Origin: Sphingobacterium humi
GTDB lineage: Bacteria; Bacteroidota; Bacteroidia; Sphingobacteriales; Sphingobacteriaceae
Direction: 5' to 3'
Length of the DNA: 64,000 bases
NCBI RefSeq assembly: GCF_009768885.1
Contig: NZ_WSQA01000010.1
Span: 1-64,000 of the forward strand
Below are positions 34,931-43,067 of this stretch, piece after piece; the first letter of the stretch is position 1, and each line of letters begins with the position of its first letter. A model generated the notes under the pieces. It ran no database searches, was not told the origin of the DNA, and saw nothing but the letters and a program-made list of their open reading frames with translations. Position numbers and translations under genes: made by a program.

Positions 34931-36334
34931 ATGTTAGATATGAACGTTAAACAGAGAACCATCAAATCCGATGTCGAATTTTCAGGCGTTGGGTTGCACA
35001 CTGGAAAACAGGTGCACCTTACGTTGAAACCAGCGCCAGAAAACCACTGGTATAAATTTAAACGCGTGGATCTTGATGGCCAACCTACCGTGAATGTAGA
35101 TGCTGACAATGTAACCAATACGGCACGTGGAACAACGATTTCACAAAACGGCGCCTCCGTAAGTACCATTGAGCACTTGATGGCGGCCTTGGTAGGCTTG
35201 CAATTAGACAATGTGCTAATTGAAATCGATGGCCCGGAAGTGCCCATCTTAGATGGTAGTTCTGCCATTTTCATTGAAAAAATTCAAGAAATAGGATTCC
35301 AAGATCAAGATGCAGATCGCGACTTTTTCGAGGTAACTGACAATATTCATTACAACGACCCAGAGAATCGGGTAGAAATCGTGGCGATGCCGGTAGATGG
35401 CTACCGCATTACCTGTATGATTGATTTTAACTCGCCGGTATTGGGAAGCCAACATGCTTCCATCAGCAATATCGATGAGTTCAGTAAAGAAATTGCCTCT
35501 TCTCGTACCTTCTGTTTCCTACACGAATTGGAAGCCTTGGTGAGCCAAAATTTAATTAAGGGTGGCGATTTGTCCAATGCGATCGTTATAGTAGATAAAG
35601 AAGTAGAGGACAACGAATTGGAAAAACTACAAGATTTATTTCATAAACGTGTTCAAGTAGCCCAGGAAGGTATTTTGAATAATATTTCCCTACGCCATCA
35701 GAACGAGCCGGCCCGTCATAAACTATTGGATATGATTGGCGATTTAGCCTTGGTTGGGAAACCAATTAAAGGCCATATCATGGCGGCACGTCCGGGGCAT
35801 GCGGCGAATGTGGCCTTTGCCAAACGCATTAAGGCGCAAATTAAACGCGAGAAAAATAAGAAAAACGTAAAGGTGTATGACCCAAATACGCCTCCTGTAT
35901 ATGATACGGTGCAGATTATGAACATCTTGCCGCATCGCCAACCGTTCCTGATGATCGATAAGATCTTGGAACTGTCGGAAACCCATGTTATTGGTTTGAA
36001 AAATGTAACCATGAACGAGGACTTGTTTATGGGGCATTTCCCAGGCGCACCCTTGTTCCCAGGGGTGTTGCAAATTGAAGCCATGGCGCAAACAGGCGGT
36101 ATATTGGTGTTAAATACGGTGCCTGATCCTGAGAACTGGTTAACCCTGTTTTTAAAAATCGAAAACGCACGCTTTAAAAATCAGGTTGTTCCCGGTGATA
36201 CCGTTATCTTCAGCTGTGAGCTATTAGAGCCTATCCGTCGTGGTATTGCACGGATGAAGGGTGTTGGAATGGTCGGTGATAAGGTGGTTAGCGAGGCAGA
36301 GCTGATGGCTCAAATAGTGAAGGTAAAAGGATAA
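34931..36334 (+). CDS. lpxC-fabZ: Bifunctional UDP-3-O-acyl-GlcNAc deacetylase / 3-hydroxyacyl-ACP dehydratase (LpxC-FabZ fusion)
   Basis: 467 aa. LpxC part (about 1-305) with zinc ligands in STIEHLMAAL and RHKLLDMIGDL, and FabZ part (about 325-467) with LPHRQPFLMIDKI and the catalytic GHFPGAPLFPGVLQIEAMAQ. The fusion is a hallmark of Bacteroidota and joins committed lipid A synthesis to fatty-acid dehydration. ATG 34940 (MNVKQRTIK, the usual family start) is an alternative to 34931. Confidence 0.97.
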   Translation: MLDMNVKQRTIKSDVEFSGVGLHTGKQVHLTLKPAPENHWYKFKRVDLDGQPTVNVDADNVTNTARGTTISQNGASVSTIEHLMAALVGLQLDNVLIEIDGPEVPILDGSSAIFIEKIQEIGFQDQDADRDFFEVTDNIHYNDPENRVEIVAMPVDGYRITCMIDFNSPVLGSQHASISNIDEFSKEIASSRTFCFLHELEALVSQNLIKGGDLSNAIVIVDKEVEDNELEKLQDLFHKRVQVAQEGILNNISLRHQNEPARHKLLDMIGDLALVGKPIKGHIMAARPGHAANVAFAKRIKAQIKREKNKKNVKVYDPNTPPVYDTVQIMNILPHRQPFLMIDKILELSETHVIGLKNVTMNEDLFMGHFPGAPLFPGVLQIEAMAQTGGILVLNTVPDPENWLTLFLKIENARFKNQVVPGDTVIFSCELLEPIRRGIARMKGVGMVGDKVVSEAELMAQIVKVKG

Positions 36335-36346
36335 TAGTAAGTAAAC

Positions 36347-37141
36347 ATGATTCAACCCTTATCATACATACATCCTGAGGCAAAAATAGCCCAGAATGTC
36401 GTAATAGAACCCTTCAGCACCATCCACAAAGATGTGGAAATTGGTGAAGGCACTTGGATCGGTTCCAACGTGACCATTATGAATGGCGCACGGATCGGGA
36501 AAAACTGCCGGATATTTCCGGGCGCTGTAATTTCTGGCGAACCCCAAGACTTAAAATTTGAAGGCGAGGTGACAACCGCGGAGATTGGTGATAATACCAC
36601 CATCCGCGAGTGTGTAACCATTAACCGCGGAACAAAAGATCGGTATAAAACCGTAATCGGCAAGAACTGTTTGATTCAGGCCTATAGCCATATTGCACAC
36701 GACTGTATCATTGGCGATAACTGTATTTTCTCCAACTCCAGCACCTTAGCTGGCCATATTACCGTTGGCGATTATGTGGTGCTTGCTGGTATGGTGGCCG
36801 TGCATCAGTTTTGTAAGATCGGATCGCATGCTTTTGTAACCGGCGGTACCTTGGTGCGTAAAGATGTGCCTCCATACATCAAAGCGGCGCGCGAGCCAAT
36901 TTCTTATGCAGGCATCAACTCCGTTGGATTGCGCAGAAGAGGCTACAGCAATGAGCAGATCAATGAGATCCAGAACATCTACCGTGTTTTATTCGTACAA
37001 CACAGTAACCTGGGGAAAGCATTGGACATTGTGGAAGCTGAATTTGAAGCAACGGAATTGCGCGATGAAATTTTAGGATTCGTGCGAGCATCCAACCGTG
37101 GTGTAGTCAAAGGATTTGGACAAGGCAAATCGAGTATGTAA
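36347..37141 (+). CDS. lpxA: UDP-N-acetylglucosamine acyltransferase
   Basis: 264 aa. Hexapeptide-repeat beta helix (about 1-190) with the catalytic His in YSHIAHDCIIGDN and a C-terminal helical domain (YSNEQINEIQNIYRVLFVQ). It performs the first acylation of lipid A synthesis. It starts 12 bp after lpxC-fabZ, so the three lipid A genes form one operon. Confidence 0.97.
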   Translation: MIQPLSYIHPEAKIAQNVVIEPFSTIHKDVEIGEGTWIGSNVTIMNGARIGKNCRIFPGAVISGEPQDLKFEGEVTTAEIGDNTTIRECVTINRGTKDRYKTVIGKNCLIQAYSHIAHDCIIGDNCIFSNSSTLAGHITVGDYVVLAGMVAVHQFCKIGSHAFVTGGTLVRKDVPPYIKAAREPISYAGINSVGLRRRGYSNEQINEIQNIYRVLFVQHSNLGKALDIVEAEFEATELRDEILGFVRASNRGVVKGFGQGKSSM

Positions 37142-37159
37142 CTATAATTACCTGTTTAT

Positions 37160-37780
37160 TTGAATATAACTTTACAAGACATTGGTAGAAGGTATAATCG
37201 AGAATGGATTTTTAGACATATCGATTATACCTTTTCCGTTCAAAACCGATACGCCATCTTGGGCCCTAACGGATCGGGGAAATCCACCTTAATAAAGGTG
37301 CTCATGGGCTCTTTAACCCCCAGTGAGGGAAAGCTAACCTACCAGGTAGGCGGCAATACCCTGGCGGTAGAAGATATTTATCAGCATATTAGCATGGCTG
37401 CTCCCTATGTGGAGCTGATTGAGGAATTCACCTTGAATGAACTCATCGCCTTTCATTTTCAGTTTAAATCGTATTTGCCCGGTATGGACGAAACCGCCAT
37501 TAAAGAATGGTTGGGTTTCGAAAAGCATATCCTCGATAAGGAAATCCGTTATTTCTCTTCCGGAATGAAACAGCGGGTTAAATTAGTGCTGGCCTGTTGT
37601 TCCTCCAGCTCCTTATTGTTTCTGGATGAACCTACCAGTAACCTGGATAAGGCCGGTGAACAATGGTACCTACAGCTGTTGGAAGCCTGCAGCAAAGACC
37701 GCTTGGTCATCATTGGCTCCAATCAAGAACATGAGTATGCCATCTGCAATGAATATCTTGAAATAATGGATTATAAATAG
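37160..37780 (+). CDS. Stand-alone ABC transporter ATP-binding protein
   Basis: 206 aa from a TTG start (37160), 18 bp after lpxA. Walker A LGPNGSGKST, signature FSSGMKQR, Walker B LLFLDEPTS and D-loop NLD are intact; the last His switch is replaced by Asn/Gln (IIGSNQEHE). The short CcmA/YadG-like form would need a separate permease, none of which is adjacent. Its place at the end of the lipid A operon suggests an envelope role, but the substrate is unknown. Confidence 0.88.
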   Translation: MNITLQDIGRRYNREWIFRHIDYTFSVQNRYAILGPNGSGKSTLIKVLMGSLTPSEGKLTYQVGGNTLAVEDIYQHISMAAPYVELIEEFTLNELIAFHFQFKSYLPGMDETAIKEWLGFEKHILDKEIRYFSSGMKQRVKLVLACCSSSSLLFLDEPTSNLDKAGEQWYLQLLEACSKDRLVIIGSNQEHEYAICNEYLEIMDYK

Positions 37781-37800
37781 GCAATGTGCCTTTCTTTTTT

Positions 37801-37808
37801 TATTTTTG
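37801..37808 (+). promoter_or_regulatory. -7 promoter element of efp
   Basis: TATTTTTG, exact TAnnTTTG match, 22 bp before the efp ATG and 20 bp after the ABC gene stop. The -33 box is not obvious, but efp is likely transcribed separately. Confidence 0.6.
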
Positions 37809-37830
37809 TGACCAATAATTATTATAGACT

Positions 37831-38391
37831 ATGGCAAAAGCTTCAGATGTAAAGAATGGTAATGTCCTACGTTTTAACGGTGAGTTAGTAACGGTTGAGG
37901 AATTTATCCACCGTACTCCTGGAAACTTACGTGCATTCTATCAAGCAAGAATGCGTAATGTGAAAACCGGTAAATTGGTTGAATATAGATTTAGAACCGA
38001 TGAGGAGGTTGAAATTGCGCGCGTAGAGACAAATGACTATCAATACCTATATGAAGACGGTGATTTCTTTGTGGTGATGGATAACGATACGTACGAGCAA
38101 TTTAATATTCCGAAACTTCTTTTCGGCGATACGGCACGTTTCTTGAAAGAGGGAATGAACGTAATTGTAGCCTTTGAAAGTGAAGAAGCTATTATGGCGC
38201 AAGCACCTACCAGTGTGGAATTGGAAATTACCTATACAGAACCTGCGGTAAAAGGAGATACTTCTACCAACGCATTGAAAAATGCAACCGTGGAAACTGG
38301 CGTGGAAATCCGTGTGCCTTTATTTATTAATCAAGGCGATAAAGTGAAAGTGGACACACGTACCGGTGATTACATCGAACGTGTAAAATAA
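37831..38391 (+). CDS. efp: Translation elongation factor P
   Basis: 186 aa, three beta domains of standard EF-P length. It relieves ribosome stalling at polyproline. The tip loop reads HRTPGNLRAF, placing Asn32 where other lineages carry a modified Lys or Arg; this form should not accept beta-lysine or rhamnose. The C-terminal signature (GVEIRVPLFINQGDKVKVD) is intact. Confidence 0.97.
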   Translation: MAKASDVKNGNVLRFNGELVTVEEFIHRTPGNLRAFYQARMRNVKTGKLVEYRFRTDEEVEIARVETNDYQYLYEDGDFFVVMDNDTYEQFNIPKLLFGDTARFLKEGMNVIVAFESEEAIMAQAPTSVELEITYTEPAVKGDTSTNALKNATVETGVEIRVPLFINQGDKVKVDTRTGDYIERVK

Positions 38392-38412
38392 TATTAGGTT
38401 TAGGTTGATTAT

Positions 38413-38451
38413 ACGGTCTTGATAGCGCTCTGCTTCAAGGCCGTTTTTTTT
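38413..38451 (+). terminator. Terminator after efp
   Basis: ACGGTCTTGA and TCAAGGCCGT pair over ten positions (one T-G wobble) around a 12-base loop, then eight T. Confidence 0.9.
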
Positions 38452-38459
38452 GGATCATC

Positions 38460-39029
38460 ATGGAGAAACAAACCCTGCGTAATCAGTATAAAGCCCAGCG
38501 GAACGCCTTGACAGCGGCGGAGCTGCAGCAATTGGATCTGGCGCTATTGCAACAGCTGCAAGCCTACGATTGGTCGGCTCTTCGTACCTTGCATGTTTAC
38601 CTGCCGATTGAAAAGTTTAAAGAATACAATACCTGGCCGTTTATAAAATGGCTGTGGCAGCAGTATCCGGAGCTTACCCTGCTCTGCTCGGTATCTGATT
38701 TTCAAAGCCATCAACTGCGCCATTATAAGTTGCAGGTAGATGGGCAGTTGCAAGAGAATGCCTGGGGTATTCCGGAGCCTGTGGGTGCCGAGGAGGTGGA
38801 GGTGTCGGAAATTGATGCAGTTTTAGCCCCCTTGTTGGTGGTAGATAAACAGGGAAATAGGGTGGGCTATGGCAAGGGGTTTTACGATCGCTTTTTTGCG
38901 GCTTGCCGTCCCGATGTGAAAAGACTCGGCCTTTCTTTTTTTGAACCGGTAGAAAACATTACTGACGTGCATGGCTTGGATGTGCCTATTCAAGTGCTGT
39001 TTACTCCGGGGAAAACTTTTTATTTCTAA
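38460..39029 (+). CDS. 5-formyltetrahydrofolate cyclo-ligase
   Basis: 189 aa, normal length. ATP-dependent conversion of 5-formyl-THF to 5,10-methenyl-THF. The N-terminal basic start (EKQTLRNQYKAQRNAL), the VYLPIEKFKEYNT segment and the C-terminal signature GNRVGYGKGFYDRF are present. It starts 9 bp after the efp terminator, so it may rely on partial read-through. The gene is known as ygfA/fau in E. coli. Confidence 0.93.
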   Translation: MEKQTLRNQYKAQRNALTAAELQQLDLALLQQLQAYDWSALRTLHVYLPIEKFKEYNTWPFIKWLWQQYPELTLLCSVSDFQSHQLRHYKLQVDGQLQENAWGIPEPVGAEEVEVSEIDAVLAPLLVVDKQGNRVGYGKGFYDRFFAACRPDVKRLGLSFFEPVENITDVHGLDVPIQVLFTPGKTFYF

Positions 39030-39331
39030 AGATAACCTCCGCTACAAATTGTAGAATTGTTGCTAGGCTAGGCAATTTGAAGCGATGTTCCACGTTGAAA
39101 AGACAAAGCACAGCTTGGAATAGACCTTGTCTAAAAAGCTATGATTTACATAATTTCGTTATTTACTCTCTGTGATGCCTATGGCAAATAATCGACTAAA
39201 TTAAATTCTTAGTCATTCTAGTTTAGCATATGCTTTTTAGACAAGTCTTTTCTATCATGCTACTAAGTACAGAATAACAAAAAGGCTCTTAGTTTTTCAC
39301 TAGGAGCCTTTTTTATGCTTATTAAGTTTTT
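39030..39331. repeat. Gene-free interval with MITE-like inverted repeat (39123-39248)
   Basis: Arms CTTGTCTAAAAAGC (39126-39139) and its exact complement (39232-39245) bound about 120 bp of AT-rich DNA; weaker pairing extends the ends by several bases (AGAC.../...GTCT and ATG/CAT inside). There is no open frame. Size and terminal repeats suggest a miniature transposable element, but no target duplication was found. The rest of the interval shows nothing else except the terminator at 39279. Confidence 0.5.
39279..39313. terminator. Bidirectional terminator before serB 3' end
   Basis: AAAAAGGCTCTTAGT, loop TTTTC, ACTAGGAGCCTTTTT: 15-bp stem with one wobble and T-tracts on both strands. It serves serB on the minus strand. 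Confidence 0.9.
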
Positions 39332-40627
39332 TTACTTGTATAGGATTCGGAATTTTATGGTGTTGTCGATTTGCTTCAACTGCTTCAGCATGTTTTTGTC
39401 GTAAGCGGCATCGATGTCTGTTACCGCATAGCCAATTTCCCCACGGGTCATCAGGAACTGCGAGAAGATATTGATGTTGTTCTCGGCATACACCTTATTG
39501 ATTTGCGCCAGGATGCCCGGTACGTTGCGGTGAATGTGCAATAAGCGGTGCGCACGTGTTAAGCGCGGCAACAGCATGTTCGGGAAGTTGCGGCTTTGGT
39601 TGGTATCGCCATTGTTGATGAAATCGGCCATCCGACGCGGGATAAACTCGGCATTCCGTTTCTTCGCCTTTTTATCATCAAATACCACAATGCCTTTCTC
39701 ATTGCAAATGCTCTTAGATATATGACCCTTGGCATCTCCGATAAAGCCAATGGTTTTTAATTTATCCGCACGCGATAATTGCTCGTCGCTAATGTGGATA
39801 TCCGGTCCTAATAACATCATACCCACATCTTTGGTGTACTTTTCTTCAAAGCTATCTTTGATGCGGATGGAGAAGCCATCACGCTTTAAAATATGAGCGG
39901 CAATCTCCGGAACATCGCCTATAATTAAACATAGGATGCGGTTCTTAGGGTAGGAGATGGCACGTGGCAGGTCGTTCACATATAAGAACTCGTCAAAGCT
40001 CGGGGTAATATGATCGGCCTTGTCCGTTACAGATTGTCTTGCGATGTTCTCCGTGAAGGCGTAAAAACGCTCGATTAAGCCTGATTCCTTTAATTGGAAA
40101 TCAGAATAGCCATCGCCAATACCGAAGATACGGCCTTGGATATCCAGCTGTTTCAAAAGCTTCACCTTTCCACCTTCATCCGAAAGGGGGTTATTTTCAT
40201 CGTAGCCTACAATATTGCCTTGCTCATCAAACTTGAACGTATTGGCGTAGATATTCTCTTTTTTGATATGGTAGGGACGAACAACCGGCGTAATAAACTC
40301 CTTGAATCCGCCGGATACAATCCAAGCGGTTTCGGAATTGTCTTTGAAAAATTCTTTATTACGACTGAAGGACTTGGATACCTTTTTCTTTAACTGCATA
40401 ATCAGTTTATCCAAATGGTCACGATTCGCTTCCAATAGCTTCACACGACCCGCCAAGCTCTCGCGGAAGGAAATCTTACCTTCCATCGCTAAGTTGGTAT
40501 AGCGTTCAATCTCTTCGTAAATCTTTTCGCGGTTGGGGTTGTTTTCTAGGGAAATGCGTGCTAATTCGTCCAGTGCCTCCACCTGAGTAAAGGTGCTGTC
40601 GAAGTCGATGATATAATAATTTTTCAC
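39332..40627 (-). CDS. serB: Phosphoserine phosphatase with C-terminal SerA-like ACT region
   Basis: 431 aa, about twice the length of minimal SerB. The N-terminal HAD domain (about 1-215) has the nucleophile motif DFDST (Asp8, Asp10), VSGGF and GIGDGYSDFQLK. A middle part (about 230-335) resembles remnants of a dehydrogenase-type fold, and the C-terminal part (about 350-431: LPRLTRAHRLLHIHRNVPG) matches the ACT domain of 3-phosphoglycerate dehydrogenase. It catalyses the last step of serine synthesis; the ACT part suggests serine feedback control. Confidence 0.9.
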   Translation of the reverse strand: MKNYYIIDFDSTFTQVEALDELARISLENNPNREKIYEEIERYTNLAMEGKISFRESLAGRVKLLEANRDHLDKLIMQLKKKVSKSFSRNKEFFKDNSETAWIVSGGFKEFITPVVRPYHIKKENIYANTFKFDEQGNIVGYDENNPLSDEGGKVKLLKQLDIQGRIFGIGDGYSDFQLKESGLIERFYAFTENIARQSVTDKADHITPSFDEFLYVNDLPRAISYPKNRILCLIIGDVPEIAAHILKRDGFSIRIKDSFEEKYTKDVGMMLLGPDIHISDEQLSRADKLKTIGFIGDAKGHISKSICNEKGIVVFDDKKAKKRNAEFIPRRMADFINNGDTNQSRNFPNMLLPRLTRAHRLLHIHRNVPGILAQINKVYAENNINIFSQFLMTRGEIGYAVTDIDAAYDKNMLKQLKQIDNTIKFRILYK

Positions 40628-40642
40628 GTTTAATATAGGGGT

Positions 40643-41650
40643 TTAGTTTGTTTTAACGTAATAGGTGTTGATGACTTCCTCCAAGGTATGGTCTATCGGT
40701 TTGAAGGTATAGCCCAAGGCCTTGCTGATTTTGCCATTGTCGTACATAAGTTTGCTGTTGGCTGCGCGGGCTGTCTCTTTGGTCAGTGCCGGACGCTTCC
40801 CATTCAGATAGGAGGCCAGTTTGGATAATCGCCAAGCCATCGATAAAACCACCCTGCTGGCAGCAATATTCGGTTTCGGCTTGTTCATCAGCTCGCTGAT
40901 CTTATTTAAAAGCTCTTGATTGCTGATATTCGCTCCATTCAGGATAAAACGCTCGCCGGAAATAGGGGAGGCCATCAGCTGCAGCATAATCTGGGCTACA
41001 TCGTCCACATCCACAATGCCTACACTGCCTAAAGGATAGATCTTGTTGCCCTTGAATACGCGCTCGAAGATCGTGCGTGAGCCAAACTCGCCCGGGCCTA
41101 CGCCCATAATAACCGAAGGGTTCACAATAACAGCGTCCAAACCTTCGACAATGCCGCGCCATACTTCCATTTCGCTTTCATACTTTGCCATGGAGTAATT
41201 GGAAATCTTGCGATGGAACTCCCATTTATCGCTTTCCTTCACCGGCAATCCTTGTTTGTTCTTGCCTAAGGCCGCAATGGAACTGACATGTAGCAACCGT
41301 ACCTGATGCAATAGACACAGATTGACGATATGTTTGGTGCCCTCGATATTGGTTTGAAACATTTCTGCAGCATCTTGCGGATGGTAAGAAATCTTGGCCG
41401 CACAATGGTAAACCTGACTTATTTTCGGGAAAAGATCGGCTAAGCTAAAGTAATCGGTGATGTCGGCATCTACCCATTCAATCAGGGAAGAGGATTTGAG
41501 ATGCGCAGGAATAATGGAGTTTGCACGTTTCAAGGCAATGACACTCTGGCCATCGTCAATAAGGTGTTTTATTACTGTTGATCCTAAAAATCCGGTGCCT
41601 CCTGTTACTAAAATCACGTCAAACTTAATGTTGAAAATTGCTGAATTCAA
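40643..41650 (-). CDS. NAD(P)-dependent epimerase/dehydratase-family protein (extended SDR)
   Basis: 335 aa. Rossmann motif VTGGTGFLGSTV near 15-26, YHCAAKISYH, and catalytic Tyr-x3-Lys in YSMAKYE. The closest type by eye is the dihydroflavonol-reductase/3-beta-HSD-like SDR group found throughout Bacteroidota. Substrate unknown. It lies 15 bp before serB on the same strand and is probably co-transcribed. Confidence 0.88.
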   Translation of the reverse strand: MNSAIFNIKFDVILVTGGTGFLGSTVIKHLIDDGQSVIALKRANSIIPAHLKSSSLIEWVDADITDYFSLADLFPKISQVYHCAAKISYHPQDAAEMFQTNIEGTKHIVNLCLLHQVRLLHVSSIAALGKNKQGLPVKESDKWEFHRKISNYSMAKYESEMEVWRGIVEGLDAVIVNPSVIMGVGPGEFGSRTIFERVFKGNKIYPLGSVGIVDVDDVAQIMLQLMASPISGERFILNGANISNQELLNKISELMNKPKPNIAASRVVLSMAWRLSKLASYLNGKRPALTKETARAANSKLMYDNGKISKALGYTFKPIDHTLEEVINTYYVKTN

Positions 41651-41852
41651 AGATAACCTATTGCAAAGTCCTATGCAAGTCCTTTATCCCCCTAAACGTG
41701 CATTATCCGAAGAAATTACCCCGTTTAAATTCCTGAAAATTGAACTTGCTAACGTTTTGTTGAAAAAATAGGCTACTAAAAGTCTGATTTTAAAATGCAT
41801 CTTTGTTAATAAGTCGCAATAACATCCTTTGCTGACTTCAACATCGTATCAT

Positions 41853-43040
41853 ATGACATTAGCAGACTTTTTATCCCCCATTTCCAGGGCAGAGCTGGGC
41901 CCCGAAGTGAACTATTATAACTCGCAGTTTGGACACAGCATCGTGAAATACGAAGATAGTTTCCCCGAGATTTTCGAGGAAGAACATAAACCCCATCTTG
42001 CCTTTATCGGCATTGAAGAAGACCGGGCCGCAGTAAATAATAAGGGTGCCGCAAAAGGTGCCGATAAAGTACGTCGCTATCTCTATGAACTGTACCAAGG
42101 TGATTACCCCGTGAAAATGGTGGACCTCGGTAATATTAAGGCCGGTGCAACCATTAAGGATACTTACATTGCCGTAAAACTGGTTATGGAGGAGTTAATA
42201 AAACATGATATCCTGCCGATTGTAATCGGTGGTGGGCATGACCTCACCTACGCGCAGTATATGGCCTACGAGAACCTAGAGCAGCGCGTGGATGTAGCCA
42301 TCATAGATGCTAAATTCGACTTAGACCAGGATTACAGCGAGCAAACGACCCTAAACTCCAATACTTTTTTAAATCATATTATCCTGCATCAGCCTGATTA
42401 CCTCTTCAACCTGAGCAATATTGCTTATCAGACGTATTTGGTAAGTAAGGAGTCCATCAATATGTATGATAAGCTTTTCTTTAATGCGCTACGTTTGGGG
42501 GCTTTCGCGGGTAAGCTAGATCAAGCAGAGCCGATTATCCGTTCTGCGGATTTGGTAAGCTTTGATATCGGTGCTATCCGTGCTTCCGAGGCCTGCGGAA
42601 ATGCCAATGCAGGCCCTAATGGCCTATATGGCGATGAGGCTTGTCAGCTGGCGCGGTATGCCGGCATGTCGGATAAATGCTCCTCCGTAGGGTTCTACGA
42701 GTATAATCCTACCTTCGATCCGATGGGACAAACGGGGATGCTGATTGCCCAGATGATCTGGTGTTTTATCGATGGTTACTACGGACGCAAGAAAGATGCG
42801 CCTATGTATCCGAAGTCCAATTACATGATTTACAGAACAACATTGGAAGCGGAAGATTACGAGTTGGTTTTTGTGAAGAGCAAGAAGTCTGATCGCTGGT
42901 GGATGCAGGTGCCTTATTTTGGATCTAAATCGGTGAACGAGCGCTTTTATTTAGTGCCCTGCCGCTATGAGGATTATCAATTGGCGGTTTCCGGAGAAAT
43001 GCCGGATCTATGGTGGAAAACCCATCAGAAACTTCAATAA
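41853..43040 (+). CDS. Arginase-fold protein (formimidoylglutamase-like) with altered metal ligands
   Basis: 395 aa from ATG 41853; the longer frame would need a TTG at 41829. The ureohydrolase fold is recognisable: VIGGGHDLTYA, then VAIIDAKFDLDQ and SADLVSFDIGAIRAS. Active arginase-family enzymes carry DAHxD and SFDxDxxDP here; this protein has Lys for the His and Gly for the second Asp. At least two of the metal ligands are therefore missing, and a catalytic role is doubtful. The long C-terminal region (about 290-395, rich in Tyr/Trp) is extra. Confidence 0.8.
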   Translation: MTLADFLSPISRAELGPEVNYYNSQFGHSIVKYEDSFPEIFEEEHKPHLAFIGIEEDRAAVNNKGAAKGADKVRRYLYELYQGDYPVKMVDLGNIKAGATIKDTYIAVKLVMEELIKHDILPIVIGGGHDLTYAQYMAYENLEQRVDVAIIDAKFDLDQDYSEQTTLNSNTFLNHIILHQPDYLFNLSNIAYQTYLVSKESINMYDKLFFNALRLGAFAGKLDQAEPIIRSADLVSFDIGAIRASEACGNANAGPNGLYGDEACQLARYAGMSDKCSSVGFYEYNPTFDPMGQTGMLIAQMIWCFIDGYYGRKKDAPMYPKSNYMIYRTTLEAEDYELVFVKSKKSDRWWMQVPYFGSKSVNERFYLVPCRYEDYQLAVSGEMPDLWWKTHQKLQ

Positions 43041-43067
43041 TAACATTTAGAATAGATTTTTTTGGCT

